Shown here: piece after piece, positions 1 to 11,474 of the stretch
Numbering within the stretch: position 1 is the first letter of the stretch
Layout of the letters: every line of letters starts with the position of its first letter
From: Cinnamomum chago
Lineage: Eukaryota; Streptophyta; Magnoliopsida; Laurales; Lauraceae
Length of the DNA: 64,000 nucleotides
Direction of reading: 5' to 3'
Assembly (NCBI GenBank): GCA_038049695.1
Contig: CP142456.1
Coordinates: forward strand, 81,880,422-81,944,421
Notes under the pieces: model-generated
Told to the model about the DNA's origin: nothing
Databases searched by the model: none
What the model saw: the letters and a program-made list of their open reading frames with translations, nothing else
Position numbers and translations under genes: made by a program

Positions 1-204
1 ATATATTGGTCTTCCACAAGCTATTGTGTGGCCCATCTGCAAACATTACTCTAGAGCCTGGCCTTTTTCTCTTGTTGGTGGCAGATGTAACAGTTCATAT
101 GAACTGCTAGTCTGATGTTTTGTCTATTTTGTTGTTGCTGCTGTTATCCTTTTGTATATTTGGACCTTTATCTTTAATGAATGTTCCCATTTCCAGAGAG
201 AAAA

Positions 205-483
205 AAAGAAGTTCCTCACCTGTCCTGCTAACTCAACCCTAACCTGACCTGGTCTGGGCTGATAATTATGACCCTCTGGGTTGGGTACATTTTTGCTATT
301 TAAAACCGACCTAACCCAACTAATTGCACTATGACCCACAAGCCCGACCTGAACCCTACATGTCAATTAAGGGCCAGGTTCAGATTTTGAACCCAATTAA
401 TAAGTGGATCAGGTTGGGTTTGATGCTATACCCGCGAGCCTTAGTGCTCAACCTGACTTGAAATGACTCATTGCCACCCCTGG
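205..483. mobile_element. Truncated hAT-like non-autonomous element
   Basis: The right end reads TTGCCACCCCTG (about 472-483), the inverted form of the common plant hAT terminus CAGGGGTGGCAA. The body is rich in CAGGTT/ACCTGACC motifs typical of such elements. No matching left terminus is present, so the element is broken. Confidence 0.45.
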
Positions 484-786
484 CCCAACACCGCCATAAT
501 CTGACACACATATTTGTTTGGATGAAAACTAAATGATACAGAAAGGTAGGAAGATTCACCTCATAACTCTCAGAAATCTCAATCCAAACAGAGTATCCTT
601 TAATTCCTAAACTTGCAAACACATTTAACACCATGAGGCCATTGCTACAAATTCTCTGATTAAGAACTATCTCAATGCTTCACTCTGGAGTTATTGCCTC
701 CATGAATCCCAGATATATGGGTTACAATGGAATATTTCCACAATAAAAAGGAGGAAAAAGGACAAATGAGTGGAAAATTGAAGAAT

Positions 787-820
<34 letters not shown>

Positions 821-1872
821 ATATAGATTAACTCGGTCGAGTCAACTCAACTTAATAAGATTTCTGATGATTCAATCAAAACTCAAATATGGAAGGTCTT
901 GGTCAAGATTGGTCAAAATTAAATTGACTTTGTCAAGACTAGCGTTTACTCAGGGCTCTTGGCAAAAAATTAGGTAAAAATTCGTTATTTTTAATTATAT
1001 CACTATCAGTATAATCTTAGCCTTATCCATCAACATTTTTTATTTTTTATTTTTGCTAACAGAGGGTTTTCAATCATTTGGGCTGGACTAATCCCTCCGG
1101 GCCAGAGAGAAGCCGGGTAAAACCCCTGCGCCCCCCCCCCCCGCCCCCCCCCCGCGGTGGTAGTACCAATGGACTCAATCTTCGATTTCTAAAAAGGGGG
1201 AAACCGGGGATCGATATCAAGACTTTTAGCTCCGGAAGAGAGAGAGGAACCATGGTCTGACTACTCGGTCAACCCCTTGGGGGATCAAATGAAAGAGTTC
1301 CACTGTATTTAACTAAGCTTTATAATCTTATAGCTAACTCAAATTATATAGTTTCAAAATGTTAATACATATATCTCCACCGAGACTTGGTGGAGCATTT
1401 GAGTTGACTCAGCCCAAGTTAGCTTTTGGGCTGAGTCAATTTTTGGCATGTAGCCACTGGATGACAGTAAAAATTGTCTGCTGTAAAGAATAAATTGATC
1501 CCATTTCATCAGAGTGGATTGGAGGTGTTGAGCCTTTTATTCCCTTACACTCCACTCATTGATGTAGAAGAGTCCAAAGCAAGAAAGCAGGAAAGAAGAA
1601 AAGAGAAGTGAAAATGGTTGGCTTGGAATACAAGGGTGGGACTCAAGCATAGTCAAGAGCCCACATGAACATTCTAAAGAAAAGCAAACATGTTAGTTCT
1701 GTAACCTCCAACTAACCCACTCTGTTTTACTGTTTATCACTTCATAAGTAGATTGAATTGCACTGTTTAAGCAACTAATTCCTCCTTCCCACCACATGAG
1801 CTTAATACTCTCTCCCTCTCACCAAACTGGGGCATGTGTTAAGTTTCTGTTCTGGATGTAGAATCATTGAAA
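484..1872. other. Intergenic, upstream of the RIC gene
   Basis: No gene is seen. It holds a (CT)n tract at 788-815, a poly-C run near 1130-1153 and, around 1034-1290, a T-rich leader followed by segments shared with the SINE at 45096-45278 (GGACTAATCCCTCCGGG), probably a worn minus-strand SINE. The last 200 bp before the gene are CT-rich and may include its promoter and 5' UTR. Confidence 0.5.
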
Positions 1873-2002
1873 CTTGAAAACCAAGAAAAAACCACCCAAT
1901 ATAACAAACTACTTCACTATGTGGTTGCATGCACATGACCATCTCTGTTTGTTTTTGTTTTTTCTTCTAGTTCTTCCTGTTTCCTGTCCATTTCATGAAC
2001 TG

Positions 2003-3532
2003 ATGAGGGGGAGAATGGAACGGTATGTGGTTCTTCCCTTCTCTGTAGGCTGCGCTTCCTATTCGAGCATTGCAGTGTGTGATAATCAGCCCAAGAAAAC
2101 CAAAGAAGAATCAAACCCATCAGCCCATGGAGACCAGTTATCAGGTGAGGAGATGAAGAATTCACTTGGGTTTCTTCCTATTCAGAAAGCAAACATTTCT
2201 TCAGGGCTTCACAGGTTGATGAAGGGATTCAAGAGCTTCTCTCAGATATTTGGTGAGTAGCTGATGAATCTTGTTGGTTCCCATTAGTATTTCTATTATA
2301 GCCATCACCATCATCATCATCATTATCATTGTTGTTGTTGATGATGTTGATCATGATAATCATCATTATTGTATTGTTGATGCTGTTGAATCTGTATCCT
2401 ATATGAGTGCTGCACCCAGAGAATATTGTGTGCGCTCAAAAACTTTGAAAGTGGGGGCACACGGTCTAAAATCCAAACTGCTGATGATGAACATGAGCTT
2501 TCCCTGAAGAGACTTTTGATCCAACTGGAGTGGGGCCCACTGGTCGATTTATCGTGTCTAAAATAAGTGATTGGAACAAAAAAAATTCCAAAATAGAAGT
2601 GAATCTGGTGTTGCATAATAAATCTGATGGTAATCAGTGGTTTGGATTTAAGAATATGGGCCCCACTCCTATTTATTTATTTATTTATTCATCTTTTGAG
2701 TTCTCCATGCAGTGGGCCACTATTAATAAGGCCATTTGGGCCACTGCATGATTAGTGATTTTTTGAACAACAGCAAGAAGATGAAGGGCCCACATAAATT
2801 GCATATGAAACAAAGATTATCATGGTTTGATGATCAGAACCATCTCATTAAGGGGCTACCAAGATAGACCCTTAAAACAGTTTGGTTCAAATACTCAATT
2901 CTCAGACCCTTGATTCAATGGTTGTGATCGTCAAATCTGGCTCAATTGGAGTCCATAGGATCATCTTATGACTGACTACAAAAAAGATGGAGACAAAAAT
3001 GTCCACCCTTTGACCAGCACCCAATGAGAGAAACTCCTCCAATCCATGGCTAACATCATCCATACGAGATATATGACATATGGCCCACCCATCCTAGGGC
3101 ACTATTTAGTAATTAACCATCTAAACTCAGAAATTTGTAGAGCCCCATGATTTAGAGCAGTTTTGAATTAATGATAGTGAGCTTCACCCATTGATTTTGT
3201 GCATGTCCCACACAATTATGTGATGGATACTTCATATATTGTCCATGTTGCTGCTGCTATAAATTGATATCAGTGGAATTTCTATTTATATCATTGTGGT
3301 TGTTTGTTTGTTGGTTCTTGTTTCAGTGGAGAAGGAAGAAGAGTTAGAAGAGATGGAGATGGAGATGGAAATGGAGATTGGATCTCCAACAGATGTGAAG
3401 CATGTAACTCACATAGGATGGGATGGTTCTACTTGTACTACTACCACCACTCTGGATGGCCTCACACCCCCTCCTCACTTCCTCTCTCTCCCTTCTCTCT
3501 CTTTTGCTCATGATTCTTCTGTTAAGACTTAA
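2003..3532 (+). CDS. RIC4: ROP-interactive CRIB motif protein, RIC2/RIC4 type (two exons)
   Basis: CDS is join(2003..2252, 3327..3532), 151 residues. Exon 1 ends in a GTGAGT donor at 2253 and exon 2 follows a TTTCAG acceptor; the phase-1 junction codon is GTG. Residues 101-117 read IGSPTDVKHVTHIGWDG, a complete plant CRIB motif that in this family binds active, GTP-bound ROP GTPases. The N-terminus (MERYVVLPFSVGC, then SYSSIAV) and the internal block LHRLMKGFKSFSQIF match, from memory, the RIC2/RIC4 subgroup; RIC4 has about the same length and acts at the plasma membrane in actin control of pollen tube and cell growth. A Glu/Met-rich acidic run (residues 85-100) precedes the CRIB motif. I chose the start at 2003 because the conserved N-terminus begins there; a second ATG at 2015 is possible, and the in-frame ATG at 1874 would add a poorly matching extension. 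The 1,074-bp intron holds no recognisable element apart from a CAT/TTG-rich simple repeat. RIC2 versus RIC4 cannot be settled by eye. Confidence 0.9.
2304..2380. repeat. Degenerate CAT/GTT trinucleotide repeat
   Basis: Runs of CATCATCAT, TTGTTGTTG and GATGATG follow one another in the RIC intron, starting about 50 bp after the donor site. Confidence 0.7.
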
Positions 3533-4827
3533 AGAGTCACTTGAAGAGTGCTGTATGCTAAACTCATTAATCTATAAATAATTAAATATATATTCCTGTA
3601 TTTCTTTTTAATTTATCTATATATAATTAAATATATAAATAAATATTGTTGTATTTCTTTTTTAAGCAGGCTGTCCATGGACTGGGCCCAAACATTGAAA
3701 GCATTACCATATTTGAGTAGGCCCAAACTTTCACCCCTTTATGAGCCAATTGTAATAGTCCCATTACACCTCAAGTAATGATAAAGGCAGTCCTCTTGCA
3801 TCATTTATTATACCTACCTTTTAATCCTGGATTTATATTTTCTTGCGTGGATTTGATGAATGGGATAGGCTGAAGAAATAGAATTCATGTCGCTGACCCA
3901 ACATAGTTAGGATAAGGCTTTGAAGATGAAGATGAGATGATTTGATGAATGGGAAAACTTATTGAATTAGTGCACAATGCACTTTCAAGTGCAGCTGTGT
4001 TGGCTCAAGAGTGTAGATTTAGGGGATAAGGTGTTGGAAACTTCTGATCATCTGCCATGGGACAATAGGCGTACCGGATTAGTTGTGCCAATGGGCCACA
4101 AGGATAATCTTGTATGACATTGGTTTTGATTAATACCATGGGATAAGGGTGTCTAAACCCTACAACATAGGGAACCAGATGTTCATATCTTTCACTGAGG
4201 TTCAGCCCTAGTTTGATTTGTGGTAATATGACAGTGTGATGAATCCATTGATGCTATCAAATTAATCAGTGGGCTTTAAGTTGTGGGTCTACTGAAAACA
4301 CGTTTGCTCATACGGATGTTTTTGAGATAATTCCTTAAACGTTCAAGCTCAAAAACCATCACACAAAGGCCACAGATGAACAGTGGGATTGGAATATTAA
4401 TGCTCTGTTTTCACCATCATTGTCTTGATTCATGCGTGGTCTATTCCATTGAACATCTTGACCTAAGGCTTGGCACATCAAGTTGGAATCCAAAAATTAT
4501 TTAAGATCGTTTCGGTTCATCTGATGATTAATCCTACTTGATCACTCTTACTGCCCTCCCATGGATTGTAACAATGTTTTTATACGAATCTAACCATTTA
4601 CAAGCAAAGAGTTCAATGAATCAATATGTTGAGGCCAACGTCCACTCTCGCTTTTGAGCGGTCATAATTGTGGTCGAGCCCGAGCCCTCACCATAAAACC
4701 ATGGTTGTGTCGTTTCCCATCACCAATTGGTTTTGGGATAAATGGTTGCTTAATGGGGTGTAAGATCTTATACTATAGTAGGAAAGGAAACATTTTTAAT
4801 TCTTTTCGGGCTTAGATTAACTCCCCC
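3533..4827. other. Intergenic, downstream of the RIC gene
   Basis: The first part should contain the RIC 3' UTR; it is AT-rich with several AATAAT/AATTAAATAT tracts (3570-3660), but no poly(A) signal stands out. The rest shows no coding region or recognised repeat. Confidence 0.5.
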
Positions 4828-5490
4828 GGGCCTGTTTGGATAGGCAAAAGATAGAGTAAAGTGAAGTTAAATGAACTCTAACAGTTTAAAATTTTAACTC
4901 TACCCTATTTGGATGAGTCTGGAACGATTGATGAAGTAATGTTGTCAGCCACATGTGCTCAATTTCACTTTAACTCTAAATACTTCCATTTCCTTAGGGC
5001 TTGTTTGGATATGCAAAAAATAGAGTAGAGTAAAGTTAAATGGGCATTAATAGTCTAAAATTTCAACTCTACCCCGTTTGGATGAGTTTGGCCCAATAGA
5101 TGAAGTAATGTTGTGAGCCACATGTACTCCACTTCACTTCAACTCTAAATACTTCCATTTCTTTGAGTAAAAGTGGATTTTACTTCAAATCTTAACTTCA
5201 AAATAAGCATCCAAATGGAGTGAAGTGAAGTACTATACTTTAACTTCAACCTATTTCTCTTCACTCCACTCTACATGTGAAACCCATTTCATTTTATTTC
5301 ACTCCTCATTTATCCAAACAGGCCCTTAAGTAAAAGTGGATTCTACTCCAAACATTAACTTCACAATAAAATATCCAAATATAGTGAAATCAAGTACCCT
5401 ATTTTAACTTCAACTCACTTCTCTTTCACTTCACTCCTCAAGTGAAATCCACTTCATTTTACTCCACTATTGATTTATCCAAACGGGCTA
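4828..5490. mobile_element. PIF/Harbinger (Tourist-like) MITE, outer copy
   Basis: The left end GGGCCTGTTTGGAT at 4828 pairs with the right end ATCCAAACGGGCTA at 5477-5490. Internal sequence such as AGTGAAGTTAAATG and TACTTCCATTTC is shared with the second copy inserted in it at 4997-5325. Its own TTA target duplication is no longer clear. Confidence 0.75.
4997..5325. mobile_element. PIF/Harbinger (Tourist-like) MITE, inserted copy
   Basis: This 329-bp element runs from GGGCTTGTTTGGATA to ATCCAAACAGGCCC and is flanked on both sides by the 3-bp target duplication TTA (4994-4996 and 5326-5328). Removing it rejoins the outer copy at a point where the two copies align (TTCCATTTC then AGTAAAAGTGGA). 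It carries no transposase. Confidence 0.85.
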
Positions 5491-5916
5491 AAGACTCTAG
5501 AAAACACAAACATCGTCAACCCCTTCCAAAATTTTCCAGCGGTATCTTTCTTCCCCTACTACTTTTTCTGGTTGGGATTTCATCAACTTTACACCTTCAC
5601 TTCTCTACATTTTTCAACTCATACTAAGCCTTCATTCACAAACCTAAGCTCTTTTGGTTCTTTTTCTATTTTCTTTCATGAATGATTAGAAGGTAGAATA
5701 AGGTATAGTCTTTAGAAGAGGGTCGATTTCGGTTAACATATAAAGCAAACAATAAGGTCTGGATCTTCTTGAGTTTTAGTCAGAGATTAAAACATGGTGA
5801 AGTCAATTTTAATTCAAGGTGACGAATCATGGTGTGGACACACTTTGCATATCCTGTTGAAATGATGGCTAAGTCATATTCATGAAAACTGAAAACTCCA
5901 TTGAAATAAAGAACGG
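5491..5916. other. Intergenic, no feature seen
   Basis: Short open frames here lack family resemblance. No terminal repeats or tandem repeats were noticed. Confidence 0.5.
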
Positions 5917-6073
5917 CCTCTTATCCGAGTAGTAAGAGCGGCTAGTTCTTACTTGGTTGCCTAGAGTTCGAACTTGGGCAATTAACTTCCCTTACCTGAG
6001 GTCTAGTTCTCTCACCAAACGGCTCCCTCACCTCAGGCTAGGGTCCCAACCCCCTAAGCTGGGTAAAAAAAAA
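5917..6073 (+). mobile_element. tRNA-derived SINE candidate
   Basis: It has an A-box-like CCGAGTAGTAAGAGCGGC near 5938, a B-box-like AGAGTTCGAACTTGG near 5964, and an A-run at 6065-6073 as a tail. The box sequences resemble a tRNA-Ser/Leu head. No clear target duplication was found. Confidence 0.5.
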
Positions 6074-6589
6074 GATGGTGCTTAATATTACTAATCCGAG
6101 GTGTGGATGGACTTATATGAGCTAAGCAATGCTAATTGGGATGTTTGATGGAAAATAGCTGTTAGGATAGGGTGCATTTAGGGGTCTTTACATATTTAAA
6201 TGATTTATGTATAATGATCATACATCATCACATTTGTATGCACTAATTTATGTGTGTGGTGTATAAATGAAGCCATTTACACACTAAAATTTTCACAACT
6301 AAAAGGTGTGAACGTGATTCACACCCTCCTCTTCCATGTAGTAATTTTCCTCCCGTGGGTTGCATCAAAGACCTTTGTTTTTTTCATTCATGTGGCTCCA
6401 TATTTGTAATCGAATTTGCTTAATAAACTTATAAACCACAAGATCTTGAAGTTAATTACCTTAATTCTTCGTAGATTTTGAGTACTTTGTGAAAAAGAAC
6501 TAAACACAGATCTAGTTTTCTGCACTTTTATAAGCCCTCAATTTATGATCCAAACCGTTGAATATTATTGTATTAATAGTAAACATCAA

Positions 6590-6786
6590 GACGTATGATT
6601 TCATGTCAAGTATCCATGGATTTTGAGAAATTTGTAAAAACCGTTTAAAATCTAATTACATCTAAAACCAATTGATGTACTCATTTAGACATATGATTTC
6701 ATGTCAAGTCTCCATGGATTTTGAAAAATTTGTAAAAACCGTCGAAAATCTATATACATCTAAAACCAATTGATGTACTCATTTAC
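6590..6786. repeat. Tandem duplication, two units of 98 bp
   Basis: The segment starting GACGTATGATTTCATGTCAA at 6590 is repeated from 6688 with few changes, both units ending near TTGATGTACTCATTTA. Function unknown; not coding. Confidence 0.85.
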
Positions 6787-6861
6787 TCATGTGAAGATGT
6801 TGATTGTGTAACAAATATGGTAATATATTTCACATATAACATTTACAATGTAATACATGTA

Positions 6862-7053
6862 GGGGGATATTCATGTGCATCCATCCCTCACCATAGGGTG
6901 AAGGACACTTACGTGGCCTTCCCTCTTTGCACATGAATAATTTTTTTTTGCAAATGACCATATATGACTTTTCCTCTTTTACATATGAATATTTTCAATT
7001 ATGTAAGTGTCTCTCACCCTATGGTGAGGGATGAATGCACATGAATACTCTCC
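6862..7053. mobile_element. Foldback MITE with 9-bp target duplication (Mutator-like)
   Basis: Arms of roughly 50 bp are near-perfect inverted repeats around CATCCCTCACCATAGGGTG and CACCCTATGGTGAGGGATG. The element is bounded by identical 9-bp copies of ATACATGTA (6853-6861 and 7054-7062), the length left by Mutator-like transposases. It is 192 bp long and non-coding. Confidence 0.85.
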
Positions 7054-7139
7054 ATACATGTATATTTGTAAAAAAAAAAAAAAAACTCATTTTCTTATCT
7101 CATGCATAAAAGGCAAACGACCTTTTTAGAAATGGTAAC

Positions 7140-9878
7140 TATCACATCCCGGTCCCGAATCACCCTGCCCTAACCCCAAGGTGTGACACACGTACTCCCG
7201 TAGTATTATACCTGTCTAGAATCAAGTACAACATCACGAAGGAGAAAATTTCTCTTTTCTACTTGTGAGTCTAGCTCACTAACACCTGTCAATTACATTT
7301 AATAGCGAAAGCATCTCAAATCATATACACTAGGTACCATATCATTGAACAATCTTATTTAAAGTTAAGGTATCAAGTGTATACAAAACATATTTACATA
7401 TTAGAACCAAAGTAAGGGTTACAAGAATCACCCTACTATCTATACAAAACATATATCCAAAAGTATTTTCTATAACTATCAATCTAGTGTGATCCACACA
7501 AAAAAGAGTTAGTCACACTCTTCGATTAAGCTTTCAAAAAGTTTCCACATCACACTCCGAGGACCAAACTACATGGGCCCATTTCTTGGCCACTCCTCTA
7601 ATTCTGGAGGAACCTCTTCGGTCTCCTCTTCTCTCTCCTGGGCCTCCTTAGGATTGGGAGCTGCACCTACGTCTGTGACACCAAGAATAATATCTTAAAT
7701 ACAACGATTTGGCAAGTATAGGTATTAATAAGCAATTACATAATGCATCAAATCTAATTAAATGACAATTGAGTAAAAAATATGTCAATATTCAATAATA
7801 ACTAGGCAATTATGCCAAAATCGAATAGTTCATGCTTTACAAATCAAAAGGAGAAAATACATACTAATTTGACTACTACATTGAGCTCATCCTTTCAAAA
7901 GAGAGCAAATCTATTTGGGATGTCACCAGCGGCCCGGCCAAAGGCTAGCTGGCTACCCGGGTTTGGAGTTCCGGTGCTCTAAATGACTTACTGCAGTAGT
8001 CTCGAATCATAAACCGAGTTTAACTCCGTCGGGTATCACAAGGTCGAAGTTAAGTAGTGCCGACTCAATCGAATTAAATAATAAATGAATGTGAATAAAG
8101 TTTCCATATATAATCTTATAATCTCAAATCAAATCAAATAGTAATTGTTCACATTCCAATTGTGTCAAAGAAATCAACTCCGAATAATAGTCAAATTAAA
8201 GTACACCAATCTATTATGCATTGATAAACCAATCTTCAAGTCAATGGTAATATCCAAGTCAATATGAAATGCAATGAAATTAAGGAATCAATGTAATTAC
8301 TAGCAAATCCTAATCTAACTATCCTTTGCCCCTCACCATCCAATTCGATATAGATTTAGAGAATCCATGTATTATTATCCTAATTAGTGTCACATTATGG
8401 AAATAAATACAATAGATTTACTAAACTAACACTCATGGCACGGTGATAGACTACCAGACAGTTCACATGAGATTATCCTGGCCTCTCAAGATATCTCATG
8501 CTCTTATGAATTTTCGTTGGACATATAAAGGGTCAAGATACCAAATTGTGGTTATAGCATGTTACTGGAAGCCATTGAATCTCCTTGAACAAGGCTATGG
8601 TACCACGTTGATGGAATGCACTGCTACAACTTTGCTGGGATTGAAGTTTGTATTCTGTGTATACTAAGGTTGCATTTAACAAATGCTCAAGTTTAGGTTC
8701 TGTTTACTAAGGTTGCATTCCACAAAAACTCAGGTTGAGGTTCTGTGCACTTTTTGTATTCTGTGTATACTCAGGTTGCATTCAACAAATGCTCAGGTTT
8801 AGATTCTGTGTACTAAGGTTGCATTCCTTAAATACTCAGGTTTAAGTTCTATATACTTTTTGTATTCTGTGTATACTTAGATTTCTTCAACAAATACTTA
8901 GGTTTAGGTTTTGTGTGCTAAGGTTGGCAGAACGGCAGAACGAAATACAGTGAGAACATAAATCATGTCTATTAACATTAAGAGGCTAGAGTGGTATAAA
9001 ACACAATAGAAGTCTGAATCAAGTCAAGGAGTAACAACATGTAATTCAATTAAACTTATACTTGCCTCCAATTAGCTTTCCAATCCCTCTCTCGAATATT
9101 TTGCTCAAATGAACCAAAATCCCCAAAATCAAACCCTAAACCACAAATCCAAATGACAAAGCTAATGAATGTTTATGTATGATCAAAGAAGCGTCTCTTG
9201 ACTCTATTTCACCTAAAAAAACACAAACAAAAAGGGGTTTGCTTCTTACCTCAAGAAGAAATCCGAATTTGGAAGGAGTAGGGGATGATGGAGATGGGTT
9301 CTTGTCAACCAAGGGTAGAGAAGGAAGGTGGAGAAGATGGAGAAGAAATCCACATGTTCATACAAAATTCCTTTGATGATCTTAGAGAAGAAAATAGCAA
9401 ATGGAAAGGAAAGAAACAAGAGGAAGAAGGTTCTTCTCTTCAACCAAACAAGCCATAGTGGAATGGCATGGGATTGAGTTGGGTTTAAAGGGATAAGAAT
9501 GCCTTTTTTTGCAAGAAAGTCCACTTGTTTTAGGCATTTCCATTTTGAGTCAAATGATGGCCCACTTCTACAACCGTTGATCAAGCGAAGTAAAGCCCGA
9601 TATAAAAATCGACGTTCTCAACGAAATACATGCAATGATGTCAAGATGACATGCATATGATGAAAAACGAGAAAATCAATAATTACGTAAAAACCCTCGA
9701 TTCAACCCAACCGAGTCAAATCGGTTCCCAACTCCCTATACAAGACCCAATACTCATCTAACTCACCTATAAAGAGTAAACTAACATAACTATCTTAATT
9801 AACAACCAAGCATCATTAAATTAGCTAAATCATCATTAATTAGTGCTAATCAAGGTTAATCTGGGTCGGGGTGTAACA
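7140..9878 (-). mobile_element. Probable solo LTR of a Ty3/Gypsy-type retrotransposon
   Basis: Read on the minus strand it begins TGTTACACCCCGACCC and ends GGACCGGGATGTGATA, a TG...CA-type pair with one changed base and the C-rich start common in large plant Gypsy LTRs. Flanking 5-mers are GTAAC and ATAAC (4 of 5 match); shifting the boundary by a base gives TAACT on both sides. No gag, pol, primer-binding site or second LTR is visible inside. It contains a set of tandem repeats (8640-8925). Large Gypsy LTR derivation is inference. Confidence 0.6.
8640..8925. repeat. Short degenerate tandem repeats inside the solo LTR
   Basis: Units of roughly 45-60 bp recur, marked by AAGGTTGCATT, CTCAGGTTTAG and TTCTGTGTATACT; a longer period of about 115 bp is also visible. 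Confidence 0.75.
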
Positions 9879-10341
9879 ATAACTTTAAAGAGCGAGAGTG
9901 AAGGAACTGCACATGTAGATAGAACCAGACTTAGATTTCCTAAGAATTCAATTACATGTACCAACCAGACCCTTGGTTAAATTTGGATTGTCTGAGAATT
10001 ACAAATGCTAGCCAAACCTTGATCCCTGGAATGTTAAGATTCACCATTTGCTAGATGGAAGTTAAGGGAAAAAAAAGTTTACTAAGTGCCCATCATAGCC
10101 TCGAGAACACTCTTAAATTCCAAATGATTGTGTACGACTGACATTTAAGACTTCCAAATGTAGCACTACAAGAAATTTAGGCTGTTGCGACGAAATTTGA
10201 TGATGATTTTTTTTTTGTCTTAAAAGAACACCCAAAGGGGACGAAATATAAATTTTGCCGTCTGTTTTCATTTTTTTCAAAAGTATAGGAGACGAAAACA
10301 AAATTTCAGCTACAAAAATATGGCTCAAACTTGTTTTGTGT

Positions 10342-10945
10342 TGGCGCCAATTATTTTAGCTCATTAGAGACGAAAATTGTTGTCACAATTTTTTTTTTTT
10401 TTTTTTTTTTTGCGACGAACGTAATTCGTCACCAATAAGGATAAGTTATGGAAGACAAACATATTTCGTCATCAAAATAAGGTGCCAATTTCATTTGCTT
10501 TGGTGCGGATTATTTTAGCTCATTGGAGACAAACATTTTTGTCACAAAATATAATTTTTTTTTGTGACGAACTTAATTCATCACTAATAAGGATAAGTTA
10601 TGGAAGACGAAAATATTTTGTCACTAGAATAAGGTGTCAATTTCATTTGCGAGCGCGAATTATTTTAGCTCATTGGAGACGAAAATTTTTGTCACAAAAT
10701 ATAATTTGTTTTTGCGACGAACGTAATTCGTCACCAATAAGGATAAGTTATAGACAACGAACATATTTCGTCACCAAAATAAGACGCCAATTTCATTTGC
10801 TTTGGCGCGAATTATTTTAGCTCATTGGAGACGAAAATTTTTGTCACAAAATATAATTTCTTTTTGTGACGAACATAATTCGTCACTATTAAGGATAAGT
10901 TATGGAAGATGAAAATATTTGGTCACCAAAATAAGGCGCCAATTT
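10342..10945. repeat. Subterminal tandem repeats, about 150-bp period
   Basis: Four units begin near 10345, 10503, 10650 and 10803 with a GCGAATTATTTTAGCTCATT-like start and include GTCACAAAATATAATTT, GACGAACGTAATTCGTCAC and AAGGATAAGTTAT. They lie in the left subterminal region of the CACTA element. Confidence 0.85.
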
Positions 10946-11474
10946 AATTTGCGGTGACACCCATTTCGTTCGCACTTGAGCATATTCCTCTCTTACAAGT
11001 ATTGCTTTGGAAAAGCCTTTAAAATGACTAAAATGGGCCCCCCAAGGCCCTAACGTCCATCCCCCCCCACCCCACCCCAATCCAACGCCCCTTTTCCAAA
11101 ACCCATTTCCCCCTTTGTCCCTCCATCTATCCCAGTCTCTCTTTTCCAAAACCCTTTTCCCCCTTTTCCAAAACCCTTTTCCAGAAGAGGAGAGAAGAAC
11201 CATTTTCCCCATTTTCCAACATCTCCCACCCATCGTCTCAAGCAGCAGCCCCATGACCCATTGGCCCCCATCAATCATCATCACCCTCCATCAACACACG
11301 CAGTGCAGACCCATCCCTGATCAGTGATCCCTCTCATCTCTACTTCTCTCAGTCTCTCTCGCCTAGAATTCTCAGACGCAACCACCATCACCAATCACCA
11401 TCATCTGTGCCCATCATCCTCCATCCAGGAGTCCGCCACCACCAGGTACACCTACGTCTCTCAGTCTCTGCTAC

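Noticed and set aside
1078..1260. Proline-rich open frame
   Set aside because: It is produced by a poly-C run within a probable SINE remnant.
8640..8925. CRISPR-like spaced repeats
   Set aside because: Repeats are degenerate, spacers are not distinct, and the context is a plant LTR.
7140..9878. Protein-coding gene in the 9179-9584 open frames
   Set aside because: Frames on both strands overlap, lack family features and fall inside the putative solo LTR.
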